Source: CALZKI01 sp045124055
Lineage (GTDB): Bacteria; Bacillota; Clostridia; Lachnospirales; Lachnospiraceae
DNA: 64,000 nucleotides
NCBI GenBank assembly: GCA_045124055.1
Contig: JBGVKZ010000004.1
Location: 1-64,000 of the forward strand
Direction of reading: 5' to 3'
Below are positions 53,952 to 61,913 of this stretch, one piece after another. Every line of letters starts with the position of its first letter. Position 1 is the first letter of the stretch. The notes below the pieces were generated by a model. It was not told where the DNA came from and made no database searches. It saw only the letters and a program-made list of their open reading frames with translations. The translations under genes and the position numbers were made by a program.

Positions 53952-53985
53952 AAAAAAAGGAACAATTACTCGACGTAATTGTTCC
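53952..53985 (-). terminator. Intrinsic terminator after rplS
   Basis: GGAACAATTAC (53959-53969) and GTAATTGTTCC (53975-53985) form a perfect 11-bp stem with a five-base loop. On the minus strand seven T residues (53952-53958) follow. It ends the ylxM-to-rplS operon. Confidence 0.92.
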
Positions 53986-54000
53986 TCACAATTAAAAAAA

Positions 54001-54348
54001 TTATTTAACGATTTCTTTAACTTTAGCTTTCTTACCAACTCTATCTCTTAAGTAGAATAATTTAGCTCTTCTTACTTTACCCTGACGAACTACTTCTACT
54101 TTTTCTACGTTTGGTGAGTGTAATGGCCAAGTTTTTTCTACGCCAATACCGTTAGAAGTTTTACGTACTGTGAATGTTGCACGGTTGCTTCCGCCCTGTT
54201 TTTTGATTACAGTTCCTTCAAATACCTGAATTCTTTCACGGTTACCTTCTTTGATTTTACCGTAAACTTTAACTGTATCGCCTACGCTAAATTCTGAAAC
54301 GGTTTCTTTTAACTGTTCTGCTTCGATTTCTCTAATAATATCGTTCAT
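54001..54348 (-). CDS. rplS: 50S ribosomal protein L19
   Basis: L19 sits at the 30S-50S interface. From the ATG at 54348 (MNDIIREIEAEQL) it is 115 residues, the usual length. GGAGG precedes it by six bases. A frame extending upstream to 54408 has no ribosome binding site. FSVGDTVKVYGKIKEGNRER and RKTSNGIGVEKTWPLHSP are diagnostic. It is the last gene of the trmD operon and is followed by a strong terminator. Confidence 0.97.
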   Translation of the reverse strand: MNDIIREIEAEQLKETVSEFSVGDTVKVYGKIKEGNRERIQVFEGTVIKKQGGSNRATFTVRKTSNGIGVEKTWPLHSPNVEKVEVVRQGKVRRAKLFYLRDRVGKKAKVKEIVK

Positions 54349-54444
54349 TGTGTGCCTCCTATTTTTCCGGACGTTCTTAATACTATCTGTAACAGAGGAC
54401 CGCCTCATTTTTTCACAACATTAAAAATATATCATACTTATTTA

Positions 54445-55185
54445 CTATTTGCAAGTCTTTTTCTTCTTTTTTTCCACCGGGTGACTCTTTACATATTCTT
54501 CATACATTTCAGGTCTAAATTTTTTTGTCATAGAAAGGGCCTGTTCGTGTCTCCATTTTTCAATGTTTGCGTGATGACCACTTAACAACACTTCCGGTAC
54601 TTTCTTTTCACGCCACACTTCCGGTCTTGAATACTGAGGATATTCAAGGAGTCCATCAGAAAAGGACTCGTCCACGGAAGATGCTGCATTATTTAATACT
54701 CCTGGCACTAAGCGGGAAATACAATCTACCATCACCATTGCCGGTAGTTCGCCGCCGGTTAAAACATAATCGCCAATCGATACATAATCTGTGACAATTT
54801 CCTCTAACACTCTTTCATCAACGCCTTCATAATGTCCACACAAAATAATCAAATCTTCTTCCATTGCCATCTCTTGTGCCATTTTTTGTGAAAAAGTCTT
54901 TCCTCTGGGGGTAACATAAACAACCCTTGGCTTTTTATCACTATTTTGGAGATTCTCATTTATAACCGCCTGATAGGCATCATAAATCGGCTGTGCCTGC
55001 ATTAACATACCGGCACCTCCACCATATATATAATCATCGACTTTTTTGTGTTTATCTAAGGTATAATCTCTAATATCCACCACGTTTACGCCAATAAGAT
55101 TCTTTTCTATGGCACGACCTAAAATACTGGTATTTAGACCTTCTTTTACCATATCTTTAAACAACGTCAAAATGTGAAAACGCAT
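54445..55185 (-). CDS. trmD: tRNA (guanine-N1)-methyltransferase
   Basis: TrmD methylates G37 of tRNAs reading CNN and GNN codons, preventing frameshifts. The 246-residue SPOUT-fold protein has YGGGAGMLMQ (about 57), VTPRGKTFSQ (about 90), LCGHYEGVDERV (about 113) and the knot segment SIGDYVLTGGELPAM (about 135). DGLLEYPQYSRP follows. The C-terminus is Lys-rich (KKKKKTCK). It stands between rimM and rplS, the standard order. Confidence 0.97.
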   Translation of the reverse strand: MRFHILTLFKDMVKEGLNTSILGRAIEKNLIGVNVVDIRDYTLDKHKKVDDYIYGGGAGMLMQAQPIYDAYQAVINENLQNSDKKPRVVYVTPRGKTFSQKMAQEMAMEEDLIILCGHYEGVDERVLEEIVTDYVSIGDYVLTGGELPAMVMVDCISRLVPGVLNNAASSVDESFSDGLLEYPQYSRPEVWREKKVPEVLLSGHHANIEKWRHEQALSMTKKFRPEMYEEYVKSHPVEKKKKKTCK

Positions 55186-55193
55186 ATCTACTC

Positions 55194-55703
55194 CTAATCC
55201 AGTAAACCGTCCATCACGTGTACTTTCATTTTCTTTTCTTTAAAATTAATATCTAAAATGCACTCTTTAATTGCAGGAAAGAGAAGTTCCTTTCCTTCCT
55301 CATTTTTTACAATATATACGTCATTCGCACCGGTTTTCATTACATCCACCAAGGTGCCAAGCTCATTTTCTTCTTCATCTACGACTTTTAAATCAATTAA
55401 ATCGGCAATAAAGTATTCATCTTTTTGAAGCTTTACTGCATTTTTTCTTGTTACATAAAGTTTACCGCCTTTATATACTTCTACATCATTTAAAGTGTCG
55501 ATTCCATCAAATTTTAATATTGCAAATTGTTTAAAAAATTTCACACTGGAAATTTTCAAGACTTTCTCTGTTTTTTCCGTAACTAAAATCACTTCTTTTA
55601 ATTTCTTAAAACGGTTAATATCATCTGTTGTCGGAAATACTTTTACTTCTCCTCTGACACCATGTGTAGAAGAAATCACACCAACCTGTAAGCGTTCTTC
55701 CAT
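55194..55703 (-). CDS. rimM: 16S rRNA processing protein RimM
   Basis: RimM assists 30S maturation by binding S19 and 16S rRNA. The start at 55703 (MEERLQVGVISSTHG, 169 residues) follows GGAG by six bases. The next ATG upstream (55715) lacks a site. The N-terminal barrel shows GVRGEVKVFPTTDD (about 14), and the C-terminal PRC-barrel LKVVDEEENELGTLVDVMKTGANDVY has its usual KTGANDVYIV. A 9-bp inverted repeat lies between it and khpA. Confidence 0.95.
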   Translation of the reverse strand: MEERLQVGVISSTHGVRGEVKVFPTTDDINRFKKLKEVILVTEKTEKVLKISSVKFFKQFAILKFDGIDTLNDVEVYKGGKLYVTRKNAVKLQKDEYFIADLIDLKVVDEEENELGTLVDVMKTGANDVYIVKNEEGKELLFPAIKECILDINFKEKKMKVHVMDGLLD

Positions 55704-55752
55704 ATATTTCTCCATTTACTTTTTGCTGTGTTTTTCGTTTCTGATACAATAT

Positions 55753-55781
55753 GAACCCACAAACAAAAGGTCTGTGGGTTC
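55753..55781. repeat. Inverted repeat between khpA and rimM
   Basis: GAACCCACA (55753-55761) and TGTGGGTTC (55773-55781) form a perfect 9-bp stem with an 11-base loop in the 104-base gap between khpA and rimM. No T-run follows on the minus strand, so it is not a standard terminator. An RNA processing or stabilising hairpin is possible. Confidence 0.6.
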
Positions 55782-55807
55782 CGCAATTCTTTAATAACCT
55801 GTGCGAA

Positions 55808-56035
55808 TTAAACAATCTTTACATACACACGTTTGTTTTCTTTTGTTGATGTAGCATTGACAATCGAGCGAATAGAATCTGCCACACGACCACCTTTTCC
55901 GATAACACGTGTTTTATCTTCTGGTGCAACCTTTAACTCGATGACAAGATTTCTTCCTTCCTGTCTTTCAGTTACTACAACTTCATTAGGATTATCAACG
56001 ATTGCTTTTGCAATTACTTCTACGATTTCTTTCAT
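55808..56035 (-). CDS. khpA: KH-domain RNA-binding protein KhpA
   Basis: This 75-residue single KH-domain protein (YlqC) partners with KhpB in many Gram-positive bacteria and affects cell division and sRNA/mRNA fate. The GKGGRVADSIRSIVNA loop (about 47-62) is the nucleic-acid binding GxxG motif. The opening KEIVEVIAKAIVDNPNEVVV is characteristic. It follows rpsP by 40 bases. Confidence 0.95.
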   Translation of the reverse strand: MKEIVEVIAKAIVDNPNEVVVTERQEGRNLVIELKVAPEDKTRVIGKGGRVADSIRSIVNATSTKENKRVYVKIV

Positions 56036-56075
56036 AATCCACCTCCAAAAGTTATACAGTTACTATGGTTATTTC

Positions 56076-56318
56076 TTATTCGATACCTGCAACTTTGAAG
56101 ATTTTAGCTACAACATCAGTAGGTTTTGCACCGTTAGCAATCCATTTTTTAGCTGCTTCTGCATCTACATTAATTGTACTTGGATCTGTGTTTGGATCAT
56201 ATGTTCCGATTTCATCGATGAATTTACCATCTCTTGGTGATCTAGAATCAGCAACGATAATTCTATAAAAAGGTGCTTTCTTCTGACCCATTCTTCTTAA
56301 TCTGATTTTTACTGCCAT
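56076..56318 (-). CDS. rpsP: 30S ribosomal protein S16
   Basis: This is a small-subunit assembly protein of 80 residues. MAVKIRLRRMGQKKAPFYRI opens it, followed by VADSRSPRDGKFIDEIGTYDP, both diagnostic. A GGAGG-type site (ACGGAGGTAAAGAAC) precedes the ATG. It stands 89 bases after ffh. Confidence 0.98.
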   Translation of the reverse strand: MAVKIRLRRMGQKKAPFYRIIVADSRSPRDGKFIDEIGTYDPNTDPSTINVDAEAAKKWIANGAKPTDVVAKIFKVAGIE

Positions 56319-56407
56319 TGTTCTTTACCTCCGTAAAATAAATATCATTTATTATATATTTTTGAAAAGAAATCCATCCTTACGAACAAATTCCTGAATC
56401 AACTTAC

Positions 56408-57766
56408 TTAAAATGGGAATCTCATACCGCCTGGCATCATTCTTCTTCCCTTTTTGCCCATCATACCCTGCATTTGTTTCATCATCTTCTGACTTTGTTC
56501 AAACTGCTTGATAAAACGGTTCACTTCCGCGATGTCTAATCCTGCACCTTTTGCAATTCGATGCTTTCTGCTTGGATTCAAAAGCTTTGGGTTTTGTCTT
56601 TCCTTTGGAGTCATAGATAAAACAATCGCTTCCGTTCTGGCTAACTGTTTTTCATCTACCATAGAATCGATGTTGCCCATTTGCTTACTCATACCTGGCA
56701 TCATCGACATAATACTGGAAAGGCCTCCCATTTTTTTCATTTGACGCATACTTTCCAGATAATCTTCAAAATCGAACTTGCCCTTTTTCATTCGGGCAGC
56801 CATTTCTTTTTCCTTATCTGCGTCAATATCTATGTTTGCCTGTGCTTTTTCGATTAAGGAAAGCACATCTCCCATTCCTAAAATACGGCTAGCCATTCTA
56901 TCTGGATAAAACTGTTCCAAATCAGACAATTTTTCACCCATACCAACGTATAAAATAGGCTTTCCTGTAACGGCTTTAATGGAAAGTGCCGCACCACCTC
57001 TGGAATCACCGTCCATTTTGGTTAAAACAACTCCATCGATAGTAACCTTTTCATCAAACTCTTTTGCCACATTAACTGCGTCCTGACCTGTCATAGCATC
57101 AACTACAAGTAACGTCTGATGAACCGCAACTTCTTCTTTAATATTTTGTAATTCCGCCATCATATCTTCATCAATATGAAGTCGACCTGCGGTATCCAAA
57201 ATAACCACATTATGACCATTTTTTTCAGCATGCGTAATAGCTGCCTTGGCGATATCGGAAGGTTTATGGTTGTCTCCCATTGTGAAAACATCCACTTCCT
57301 GTTTCTCACCATTTATTTGTAACTGTTTGATAGCTGCTGGTCTGTATACGTCACAAGCTACCAAAAGTGGCTTTTTCCCTTTTAACTTGAGTTTTCCTGC
57401 GATTTTAGCTGTGGTAGTTGTTTTACCAGCACCCTGTAAACCACACATCATAACCACGGTAATAGCTTTACCAGGCTGCATCGTAATTTCAGTGGTCTCA
57501 GAACCCATAAGAGAAATCATCTCATCATTTACGATTTTGATAACCATTTGTGCCGGATTTAATCCATTTAAAACATCTGTTCCAACAGCTCGTTCTTCTA
57601 CGCTTTTTACAAACTGTTTTACAACTTTAAAGTTAACATCAGCTTCAAGGAGAGCCATTTTTACTTCTTTTAAAGCTGTTTTAACATCTTCTTCTGTCAG
57701 ACGACCTTTGCTTCTTAAGCTTTTGAAAACATTCTGCAATTTATCGGTTAAACTTTCAAACGCCAT
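56408..57766 (-). CDS. ffh: Signal recognition particle protein Ffh (SRP54)
   Basis: This SRP GTPase brings ribosomes translating membrane proteins to FtsY and SecYEG. The 452 residues comprise the N domain (about 1-90), the G domain with GLQGAGKTTTTAKIAGKL (about 107) and DTAGR (about 190), TKMDGDSRGGAALS (about 248), and the Met-rich M domain from about 320 (MMKQMQGMMGKKGRRMMPGG at the end). ylxM starts the operon two bases away. Confidence 0.98.
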   Translation of the reverse strand: MAFESLTDKLQNVFKSLRSKGRLTEEDVKTALKEVKMALLEADVNFKVVKQFVKSVEERAVGTDVLNGLNPAQMVIKIVNDEMISLMGSETTEITMQPGKAITVVMMCGLQGAGKTTTTAKIAGKLKLKGKKPLLVACDVYRPAAIKQLQINGEKQEVDVFTMGDNHKPSDIAKAAITHAEKNGHNVVILDTAGRLHIDEDMMAELQNIKEEVAVHQTLLVVDAMTGQDAVNVAKEFDEKVTIDGVVLTKMDGDSRGGAALSIKAVTGKPILYVGMGEKLSDLEQFYPDRMASRILGMGDVLSLIEKAQANIDIDADKEKEMAARMKKGKFDFEDYLESMRQMKKMGGLSSIMSMMPGMSKQMGNIDSMVDEKQLARTEAIVLSMTPKERQNPKLLNPSRKHRIAKGAGLDIAEVNRFIKQFEQSQKMMKQMQGMMGKKGRRMMPGGMRFPF

Positions 57767-57767
57767 A

Positions 57768-58133
57768 TTAAAGCTCCTTCATAATATTTTCTGCTAACAG
57801 ATGAATTTCACCTAAATTCTTTTTCATATCATCATTCGTTTTATCTGATGATAACTGTTCAATCTGGGAAACCATTTCTTTCATCAAAGTAAATTTATGA
57901 ACTAAATTCAGCTTTTCTTCATATTGTAATAAGATTTTGTCACATCGCTTGATTAAATCGTGAACTCCCTGCCTACTAATTCCATACATTTGGGCAATTT
58001 CGCTTATGGAATAATCTTCCAAAACCAAAGCTTCATAAATACTTTTCTGATGGTCGGTTAAAAGCTCACCATAAAAATCATATAAAAGTCCTTGTTCTAC
58101 AATTTTTTCGACTTTAGAAACTTCCTGTGACAT
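57768..58133 (-). CDS. ylxM: YlxM/p13-family SRP-associated DNA-binding-like protein
   Basis: This 121-residue helix-turn-helix protein is regularly encoded upstream of ffh and is reported to modulate SRP/FtsY GTPase activity in streptococci. Sigma-70 region-4-like residues occupy about 20-70 (LTDHQKSIYEALVLEDYSI then EIAQMYGISRQGVHDLIKRC). A helical tail follows. It begins the ffh operon, and its promoter overlaps the terminator of niaR. Confidence 0.92.
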   Translation of the reverse strand: MSQEVSKVEKIVEQGLLYDFYGELLTDHQKSIYEALVLEDYSISEIAQMYGISRQGVHDLIKRCDKILLQYEEKLNLVHKFTLMKEMVSQIEQLSSDKTNDDMKKNLGEIHLLAENIMKEL

Positions 58134-58152
58134 ACCGATTTCCTCTTTATTC

Positions 58153-58186
58153 TAGGTGTAAACACCGCTTTTCGCACTGACACCTA
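58153..58186 (-). promoter_or_regulatory. Dyad in the ylxM leader
   Basis: TAGGTGT (58153-58159) and ACACCTA (58180-58186) form a 7-bp inverted repeat in the untranslated leader of ylxM, close to the predicted transcription start. It could be an RNA stem or a protein site. I have no regulator to assign. Confidence 0.4.
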
Positions 58187-58190
58187 TGCT

Positions 58191-58219
58191 AGAATACAAC
58201 AAAAGAATACCTCTGTCAA
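58191..58219 (-). promoter_or_regulatory. Sigma-A promoter for the ylxM-ffh-rplS operon
   Basis: On the minus strand TTGACA (58214-58219), 17 bases, then TATTCT (58191-58196). The -35 element is embedded in the 3' arm of the niaR terminator. Confidence 0.75.
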
Positions 58220-58244
58220 GTATTTTTTCTTGACAAAGATATTC
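58197..58244 (-). terminator. Intrinsic terminator after niaR
   Basis: Arms 58205-58220 and 58229-58244 pair over 16 bases with two imperfections (GAATATCTTTGTCAAG against CTTGACAGAGGTATTC on the minus strand) around an eight-base loop. TTTTGTTG follows. Confidence 0.85.
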
Positions 58245-58261
58245 TTTTTCATAAATCTACA

Positions 58262-58774
58262 TTAAATTTCCGGAGCAATATAGTTTTTCTCCTCAAGAGC
58301 TTTTACAATTTTATCTAAAATTTCTTCGGATTCTGCACGTACTGTATGATAATGATAACCGCCAGTAATATTCATCAGTTCACTGGATTTTCCGCTTCTA
58401 ACTCCCTCAATGAACTGTTTTACGTGAAGTCTTGAAAAAATATTGAGTTTTGCCTCTACCTTGCCATATACCTTATGCCATACAAAAACATTCACAATGG
58501 TGCCACCTAAATCCACAATGCAATTCAGTTCATCTTCTGTCTGTTCTGTGGTATGAAAGACCTTGATTACACGCTCTACAAAAGGCGTTTTATGAACAAT
58601 ATATCCATTATGTGTCGATAAAATCTCATATCCGGTAGCTTTTAAAATAGAAATATCCTGCACGATAATCTGTCTGGATACGCCGAAACGCTCTGCCAAT
58701 GCACCACCGGGTACTGCGGCATCTTGGGACATAAGAAATGCAACCATCTCTTTTCTTCTGTCTTCAGCCTTCAT
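58262..58774 (-). CDS. niaR: NiaR-type NAD biosynthesis repressor (HTH + 3H domain)
   Basis: This niacin-responsive repressor represses de novo NAD genes when nicotinate is plentiful. The 170 residues contain a DeoR/BirA-like HTH (about 8-55, GGALAERFGVSRQIIVQDIS) and a 3H domain with conserved His (KVFHTTEQTEDELNCIVDLGG about 72, FSRLHVKQFIEGV about 115, GGYHYHTVRAES about 140), the presumed metal and niacin site. It is the last gene of the nadA-nadB-nadC-niaR operon, so autoregulation through the nadA promoter is expected. Confidence 0.93.
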   Translation of the reverse strand: MKAEDRRKEMVAFLMSQDAAVPGGALAERFGVSRQIIVQDISILKATGYEILSTHNGYIVHKTPFVERVIKVFHTTEQTEDELNCIVDLGGTIVNVFVWHKVYGKVEAKLNIFSRLHVKQFIEGVRSGKSSELMNITGGYHYHTVRAESEEILDKIVKALEEKNYIAPEI

Positions 58775-58788
58775 GAGTTCACTCCTTT

Positions 58789-59640
58789 TTATATTGCGTG
58801 AAGATTTTTCAGTGACAAATCTAAAATTGGTGAGGAATGTGTGAGTGCACCACTGGAAATGTAATCAACTCCGATATCTACAAGGCGGGCAACATTTTCC
58901 TTGGTTACATTACCACTACATTCGGTTTCAGCCTTGCCTTTCGCAAGTTTTACTGCTTCCTTCATATCTTCTACACTCATATTATCAAGCATAATGATGT
59001 CTGCACCTGCATCTAAGGCTTCTTTTAACATATCCAAATTTTCTACTTCAATTTCAATTTTCCGAACAAATGGTGCATATTCTTTCGCCATCTGTACAGC
59101 CTCTTTTACCCCACCGGCAGCACCAATATGGTTATCTTTTAATAAAATACCATCGCTTAAATTAAATCTATGGTTGTATCCACCACCAACTTTTACTGCA
59201 TACTTTTCAAAAACACGCATATTTGGTGTTGTTTTTCTTGTATCTAAAAGTTTGGTTTTACTTCCTTTTAAAAGGTCTGCAATAGAACGTGTATAAGTAG
59301 CAATTCCGCTCATTCTCTGTAAATAATTAAGGGCAGTACGTTCTCCGGATAACAACACACGGATATCCCCTTTAATGATTCCTAATTTTTCTCCATTTTT
59401 AACCTTGTCACCATCTTTACAAAAGAAAGTAACCTCTGTCTTTTCATCTAAAAGTTCAAACACTCTTTTAAACACTTCAAGACCTGCAATCACACCGTCT
59501 TGTTTACAAATCAGCTCGACTTCTCCCATTTTAAATTCACGCATAACCGAATTTGTGGTGATGTCTTCACTGGTAATATCTTCTCTCAAAGCAGCAAGAA
59601 TCATTTCATCTGCATTCATTTTCATTGTAATATTATTCAT
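58789..59640 (-). CDS. nadC: Nicotinate-nucleotide pyrophosphorylase (carboxylating)
   Basis: NadC (quinolinate phosphoribosyltransferase) converts quinolinate and PRPP to nicotinate mononucleotide. The 283 residues include SGERTALNYLQRMSGIAT (about 98), LDTRKTTPNMRVFEKYAVKVGGGYNHR (about 135; Arg/Lys/His substrate site), DNHIGAAGG (about 170), EIEVENL (about 195) and ADIIMLDNMS (about 215). Its start overlaps the nadB stop by eight bases (ATGAATAA). Confidence 0.96.
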   Translation of the reverse strand: MNNITMKMNADEMILAALREDITSEDITTNSVMREFKMGEVELICKQDGVIAGLEVFKRVFELLDEKTEVTFFCKDGDKVKNGEKLGIIKGDIRVLLSGERTALNYLQRMSGIATYTRSIADLLKGSKTKLLDTRKTTPNMRVFEKYAVKVGGGYNHRFNLSDGILLKDNHIGAAGGVKEAVQMAKEYAPFVRKIEIEVENLDMLKEALDAGADIIMLDNMSVEDMKEAVKLAKGKAETECSGNVTKENVARLVDIGVDYISSGALTHSSPILDLSLKNLHAI

Positions 59641-60907
59641 GACTTTCTCTCTCCTTCTCTATGGCTGTTAAAACCGCCTGTTTGTATTCTTCTTTGCAAT
59701 TTTGATACTGTTTGTTATCAATAGAAACTTCTCGATTTTCCTTTACTTCCAAGTAATCTTCCATCATATGTTCTGCAGCACGGCGGGCAAATACCAGACT
59801 TTCCAGCAACGAATTGCTTGCCAGACGATTCTTTCCGTGAACTCCATTACATGCCGTTTCTCCCACGGCATAAAGACGTTTCATAGATGTCTTACTATAT
59901 GTATCCACCATAATTCCACCCATAAAATAATGCTGCGAAGGTACAACCGGAATTGGTTCTTTTGTAATATCATATCCTTCTTTCAGGCAATATTCATAAA
60001 TATTGGGAAAATGACTCTTAATATCTTCTACCGGAATATTTTCCAAAGAGAGCCAAACGTGTTTGCTGCCCTCTTTTTTCATTTCCTCAAAAATAGCCTG
60101 CGTTACTACATCTCTTGGCAAAAGTTCATCTACAAATCTTTCTCTCTTGGCATTCAAAAGAATTGCCCCTTCTCCTCGCACAGACTCAGAAATCAAAAAT
60201 TTTCTTCCTTCCTCTTTTGAATAAAAAGTGGTTGGGTGTATTTGAATATAATCAATATGTTGTAAACAAACATTGTGTTTGATTGCCAGAGCCAATGAAT
60301 CACCTGTTAAGTGTCTAAAATTGGTAGAATGTTCAAAAAGCCCTCCGATTCCGCCAGTGGCAAGTACCGTATAATTCGCGTAAATAGGCAGATATTTACC
60401 TTCTTTATCTTGAGCGATAATACCAAAGCACTCATTATCCTCACAAATCATATCTACCATCGTACATTTTTCAAGAATCGTAATATTCTTCTGTTTTTCT
60501 ACTTCTTTTAATAAATTAGTTGTAATTTCTTTTCCGGTTTCATCCTTATGGTACAAAATTCTTGGTCTGGAATGTGCACCCTCTCTAGTATAGAGGTAAT
60601 GATTTTCTTCTTTTTCAAAATCTACTCCATATTGAATCAAATCGCCTATCACTTCTCTGGAGGAACGTATCATAATTTCTACGGAAGCCGGATTATTTTC
60701 ATAATGTCCGGCACGCATAGTGTCTTCAAAAAAAGAATCAAAATCATTTTCCTCCGGAAGTACACAAATGCCTCCCTGGGCCAAATAAGAATCACTATTT
60801 AATACGTTGTCTTTCGTTATAATCAAAATTTGCTTTTCTTTCGGCAAGTTTAAGGCACAATATAAACCAGCCACTCCACTACCGACAATTAATATATCCG
60901 TTTTCAT
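59633..60907 (-). CDS. nadB: L-aspartate oxidase
   Basis: This flavoenzyme oxidises aspartate to iminoaspartate for quinolinate synthesis. In anaerobes fumarate can serve as acceptor. From the ATG at 60907 (MKTDILIVGSGVAG, 424 residues), with AGGA five bases upstream, the N-terminal FAD motif is at 8-14. SYLAQGGICV (about 43), HSRPRILYHKDETG (about 110), ATGGIGGLFEHSTN (about 185), QIHPTTF (about 225), the catalytic Arg in SVRGEGAILLNA (about 245) and GETACNGVHGKNRLASNSLLE (about 340) are present. It lacks most of the long C-terminal helical domain, giving a short form. Confidence 0.94.
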   Translation of the reverse strand: MKTDILIVGSGVAGLYCALNLPKEKQILIITKDNVLNSDSYLAQGGICVLPEENDFDSFFEDTMRAGHYENNPASVEIMIRSSREVIGDLIQYGVDFEKEENHYLYTREGAHSRPRILYHKDETGKEITTNLLKEVEKQKNITILEKCTMVDMICEDNECFGIIAQDKEGKYLPIYANYTVLATGGIGGLFEHSTNFRHLTGDSLALAIKHNVCLQHIDYIQIHPTTFYSKEEGRKFLISESVRGEGAILLNAKRERFVDELLPRDVVTQAIFEEMKKEGSKHVWLSLENIPVEDIKSHFPNIYEYCLKEGYDITKEPIPVVPSQHYFMGGIMVDTYSKTSMKRLYAVGETACNGVHGKNRLASNSLLESLVFARRAAEHMMEDYLEVKENREVSIDNKQYQNCKEEYKQAVLTAIEKERESHE

Positions 60908-60914
60908 CATTTTC

Positions 60915-61817
60915 CTATTTTGCAAGTTCCAACATTCTATCTAATGGAATCATTGCTTTCCTCTGAATTTCTTCACTAACTTCTACCAAATTGCTTTCTT
61001 CTTTCATACACTTATAAATGTTTTCCAGTGTATTCAATTTCATGTCTTTACAACAAGGGTGCGGATTAGGGAAATAGAATCGTTTTCCCGGATTATCCAT
61101 TTTAAGCTGATAATCCACGCCTTCCTCCGTACATATTATAAATTCCATAGAATCACTTTCTTTTGCATAGGAAATGATTTCAGCTGTACTGCCTATATAA
61201 TCGGATAACTCCAATATTTCTTTTTCACACTCAGGATGAGTTAATACTAAGGCATTTGGGTATTTTTCTTTTTCTTTTCTAAGCTGCGTGGCGGTGGTAA
61301 GCTTTGCATGAATCGGGCAACAGCCATCATTTAAAATGATATTTTTTTCTGGTACTTTCTCTGCCACAAAACTACCTAAGTTTTTGTCTGGAATAAAGAA
61401 AATGTTTTTATTTGGCAATTCTTTTACTATTTTAATCGCGTTTGATGATGTCACACATACATCACTTTGACACTTTAGCTCTGCCGTAGAATTTATGTAA
61501 CATACCACTGCCAAATCTTCATATTTTTCTTTCATCTTTTCAATCATTCCCGGTGCCATCATATGTGCCATCGGGCAATCTGCTGACAAATCAGGCATCA
61601 AAACCTTTTTATCCGGATTCAAAATCTTGGCACTTTCGCCCATAAAAGAAACGCCGCAAAAAACAATTATGTCGGCGTTACTTGCTTTGGCAACCTTCGC
61701 AAGATAAAAGGAATCTCCTACAAAGTCCGCCACTTCCTGAGCTTCTTCTGGTGCATAATAATGTGCCAAAATCACTGCATTTTTTTCAATTTTTAACTGA
61801 TTAATTTTGTCTTTCAT
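60915..61817 (-). CDS. nadA: Quinolinate synthase A
   Basis: This [4Fe-4S] enzyme condenses iminoaspartate with dihydroxyacetone phosphate to give quinolinate. In 300 residues the conserved elements are LAHYYAPEEAQEVADFVGDS (about 17), FCGVSFMGESAKIL (about 52), the cluster cysteines near 80 (ADCPMAHM), 165 (NDGCCPIHAKL) and 255 (NPHPCCKDMKLNTLE), and THPECEKEI (about 193). It is the first gene of the NAD operon, behind a consensus promoter with two dyads. Confidence 0.97.
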   Translation of the reverse strand: MKDKINQLKIEKNAVILAHYYAPEEAQEVADFVGDSFYLAKVAKASNADIIVFCGVSFMGESAKILNPDKKVLMPDLSADCPMAHMMAPGMIEKMKEKYEDLAVVCYINSTAELKCQSDVCVTSSNAIKIVKELPNKNIFFIPDKNLGSFVAEKVPEKNIILNDGCCPIHAKLTTATQLRKEKEKYPNALVLTHPECEKEILELSDYIGSTAEIISYAKESDSMEFIICTEEGVDYQLKMDNPGKRFYFPNPHPCCKDMKLNTLENIYKCMKEESNLVEVSEEIQRKAMIPLDRMLELAK

Positions 61818-61849
61818 CTTTACATTACCTACTTTAAGTAAATCATTTT

Positions 61850-61905
61850 TTGTATAACTTGTTTAGTATACAATTCCAATTTACATCTGTCAAGTTGTCT
61901 GTAAA
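61850..61905 (-). promoter_or_regulatory. Two dyads on the nadA promoter, candidate NiaR operators
   Basis: TTTACA (61880-61885) and TGTAAA (61900-61905) form a dyad centred on the -35 element. TTGTATA (61850-61856) and TATACAA (61867-61873) form a perfect 7-bp dyad spanning the -10 and the start site. NiaR, encoded at the end of the operon, is the obvious candidate. I have not matched either to a published NiaR consensus. Confidence 0.5.
61865..61893 (-). promoter_or_regulatory. Sigma-A promoter for nadA-nadB-nadC-niaR
   Basis: On the minus strand TTGACA (61888-61893), 17 bases, then TATACT (61865-61870). This is close to full consensus, so regulation by a repressor is expected. Confidence 0.82.
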
Positions 61906-61913
61906 GTTATATT

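Noticed and set aside
54349..54408. N-terminal extension of L19
   Set aside because: L19 has constant length, and GGAGG directly precedes the ATG at 54348.
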